Assembly: GCA_036265675.1 (NCBI GenBank)
Contig: DATAOP010000092.1
Span: 1-13,259, forward strand
Direction of reading: 5' to 3'
DNA: 13,259 nucleotides
Source of the DNA: VRUE01 sp036265675
Lineage (GTDB): Bacteria; Actinomycetota; Thermoleophilia; Solirubrobacterales; 70-9
Part shown: positions 12,840 to 13,259 of the stretch, piece after piece
Layout of the letters: every line of letters starts with the position of its first letter
How positions within the stretch are numbered: position 1 is the first letter of the stretch
Notes under the pieces: model-generated
Seen by the model: only the letters and a program-made list of their open reading frames with translations
Told to the model about the DNA's origin: nothing
Database searches by the model: none
Position numbers and translations under genes: made by a program

Positions 12840-13259
12840 CTCGACGGTGACGGTCTTCGCGAGGTTGCGCGGCTGATCGACGTTGAGGCCGCGGGCTTTG
12901 GCGATGTCGTAGGCGAGTAGCTGCAGCGGCAGGATCGCGACGATCGGCTGCAGGAGCCAGTCGGTGCGCGCGACCGGGATCGTCTGGTCGGCAACCTCCG
13001 CGACCCGGTCGTCGCCCTCGGTTGCGATTGCGATCGTCGCGGCGCCGCGCGCCCTCACCTCTTCAACGTTGGAGAGGACCTTCTCGAGCACCGGGCTCTC
13101 GGTCGCGACGCCGACCACCGGCGTCGACTCGTCGAGCAGGGCGATCGGGCCGTGCTTCATCTCGCCCGCCGCGTAGGCGTCGGTCGGGATGTAGGAGATC
13201 TCCTTCAGCTTCAGCGCCCCCTCGAGGCAGACCGGGAGGCCGATGTGGCGGCCGAGGTA
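12837..13259 (-). CDS. glmS: Glutamine--fructose-6-phosphate aminotransferase (isomerising), C-terminal part
   Basis: Makes glucosamine-6-phosphate from fructose-6-phosphate and glutamine, the first step to UDP-GlcNAc for the cell wall. Only the last 140 residues are in the window, from the second SIS (sugar isomerase) domain. LPVCLEGALKLKEISYIP and AAGEMKHGPIALL are strongly conserved GlmS segments that form the sugar-phosphate pocket, and the C-terminal LAKTVTVE is the typical ending. The usual HAEAYAAGE reads PTDAYAAGE here. The N-terminal glutaminase domain and first SIS domain lie beyond the right edge. nnr follows after 22 bp on the same strand. Confidence 0.97.
   Translation of the reverse strand, partial: YLGRHIGLPVCLEGALKLKEISYIPTDAYAAGEMKHGPIALLDESTPVVGVATESPVLEKVLSNVEEVRARGAATIAIATEGDDRVAEVADQTIPVARTDWLLQPIVAILPLQLLAYDIAKARGLNVDQPRNLAKTVTVE

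Noticed and set aside
11633..12850. 405-codon plus-strand frame antisense to nnr
   Set aside because: Same shadow signature; nnr carries all expected motifs of both domains.

Overview
The window is very GC-rich, with short intergenic gaps, overlapping start and stop codons, GTG starts and little Shine-Dalgarno sequence. Together with its gene content (actinobacterial-type glmS / nnr / alr cluster, cytochrome c oxidase with an N-terminally extended subunit I) this suggests a high-GC actinobacterium, probably class Thermoleophilia (Solirubrobacterales-like). The class assignment is inference from gene style; no database search was possible.

Layout. (1) 1-3940, minus strand: a GT4 glycosyltransferase, then ctaC and ctaD (subunits II and I of an aa3-type cytochrome c oxidase). 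ctaD runs off the left edge. (2) 3973-4236, plus strand: a small zinc-ribbon protein, divergent from the glycosyltransferase across only 32 bp. (3) 4247-5011, minus strand: an unrecognised secreted protein, convergent with the zinc-ribbon gene; both stop codons lie in one hairpin. (4) 5012-5155: a divergent intergenic region holding three consecutive inverted repeats. (5) 5156-7925, plus strand: a tightly overlapping trio of AtzG/GatC-like small subunit, amidase-signature hydrolase and GH63-like glycoside hydrolase. (6) 7926-8025: a gene-free convergent junction with short degenerate repeats and a hairpin. (7) 8026-13259, minus strand, transcribed right to left: glmS (partial), nnr, a two-CBS protein, alr, a CCA-adding-type nucleotidyltransferase, and infA.

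Functionally, the right block combines cell-wall precursor supply (GlmS makes glucosamine-6-phosphate, Alr makes D-alanine), metabolite repair (Nnr) and translation housekeeping (tRNA 3'-end maturation, IF-1). The left block is respiratory. The central trio looks like a small catabolic cassette in which an amide and a glycosidic bond are hydrolysed, substrate unknown.

No CRISPR array, transposase, integrase, phage gene, tRNA or rRNA was seen. The least explained parts are the triple inverted-repeat region (5023-5113) with the odd translation start of the secreted-protein gene, the amidase/GH63 cassette, and a recurring arrangement in which a stop codon doubles as the start of a putative -10 hexamer.
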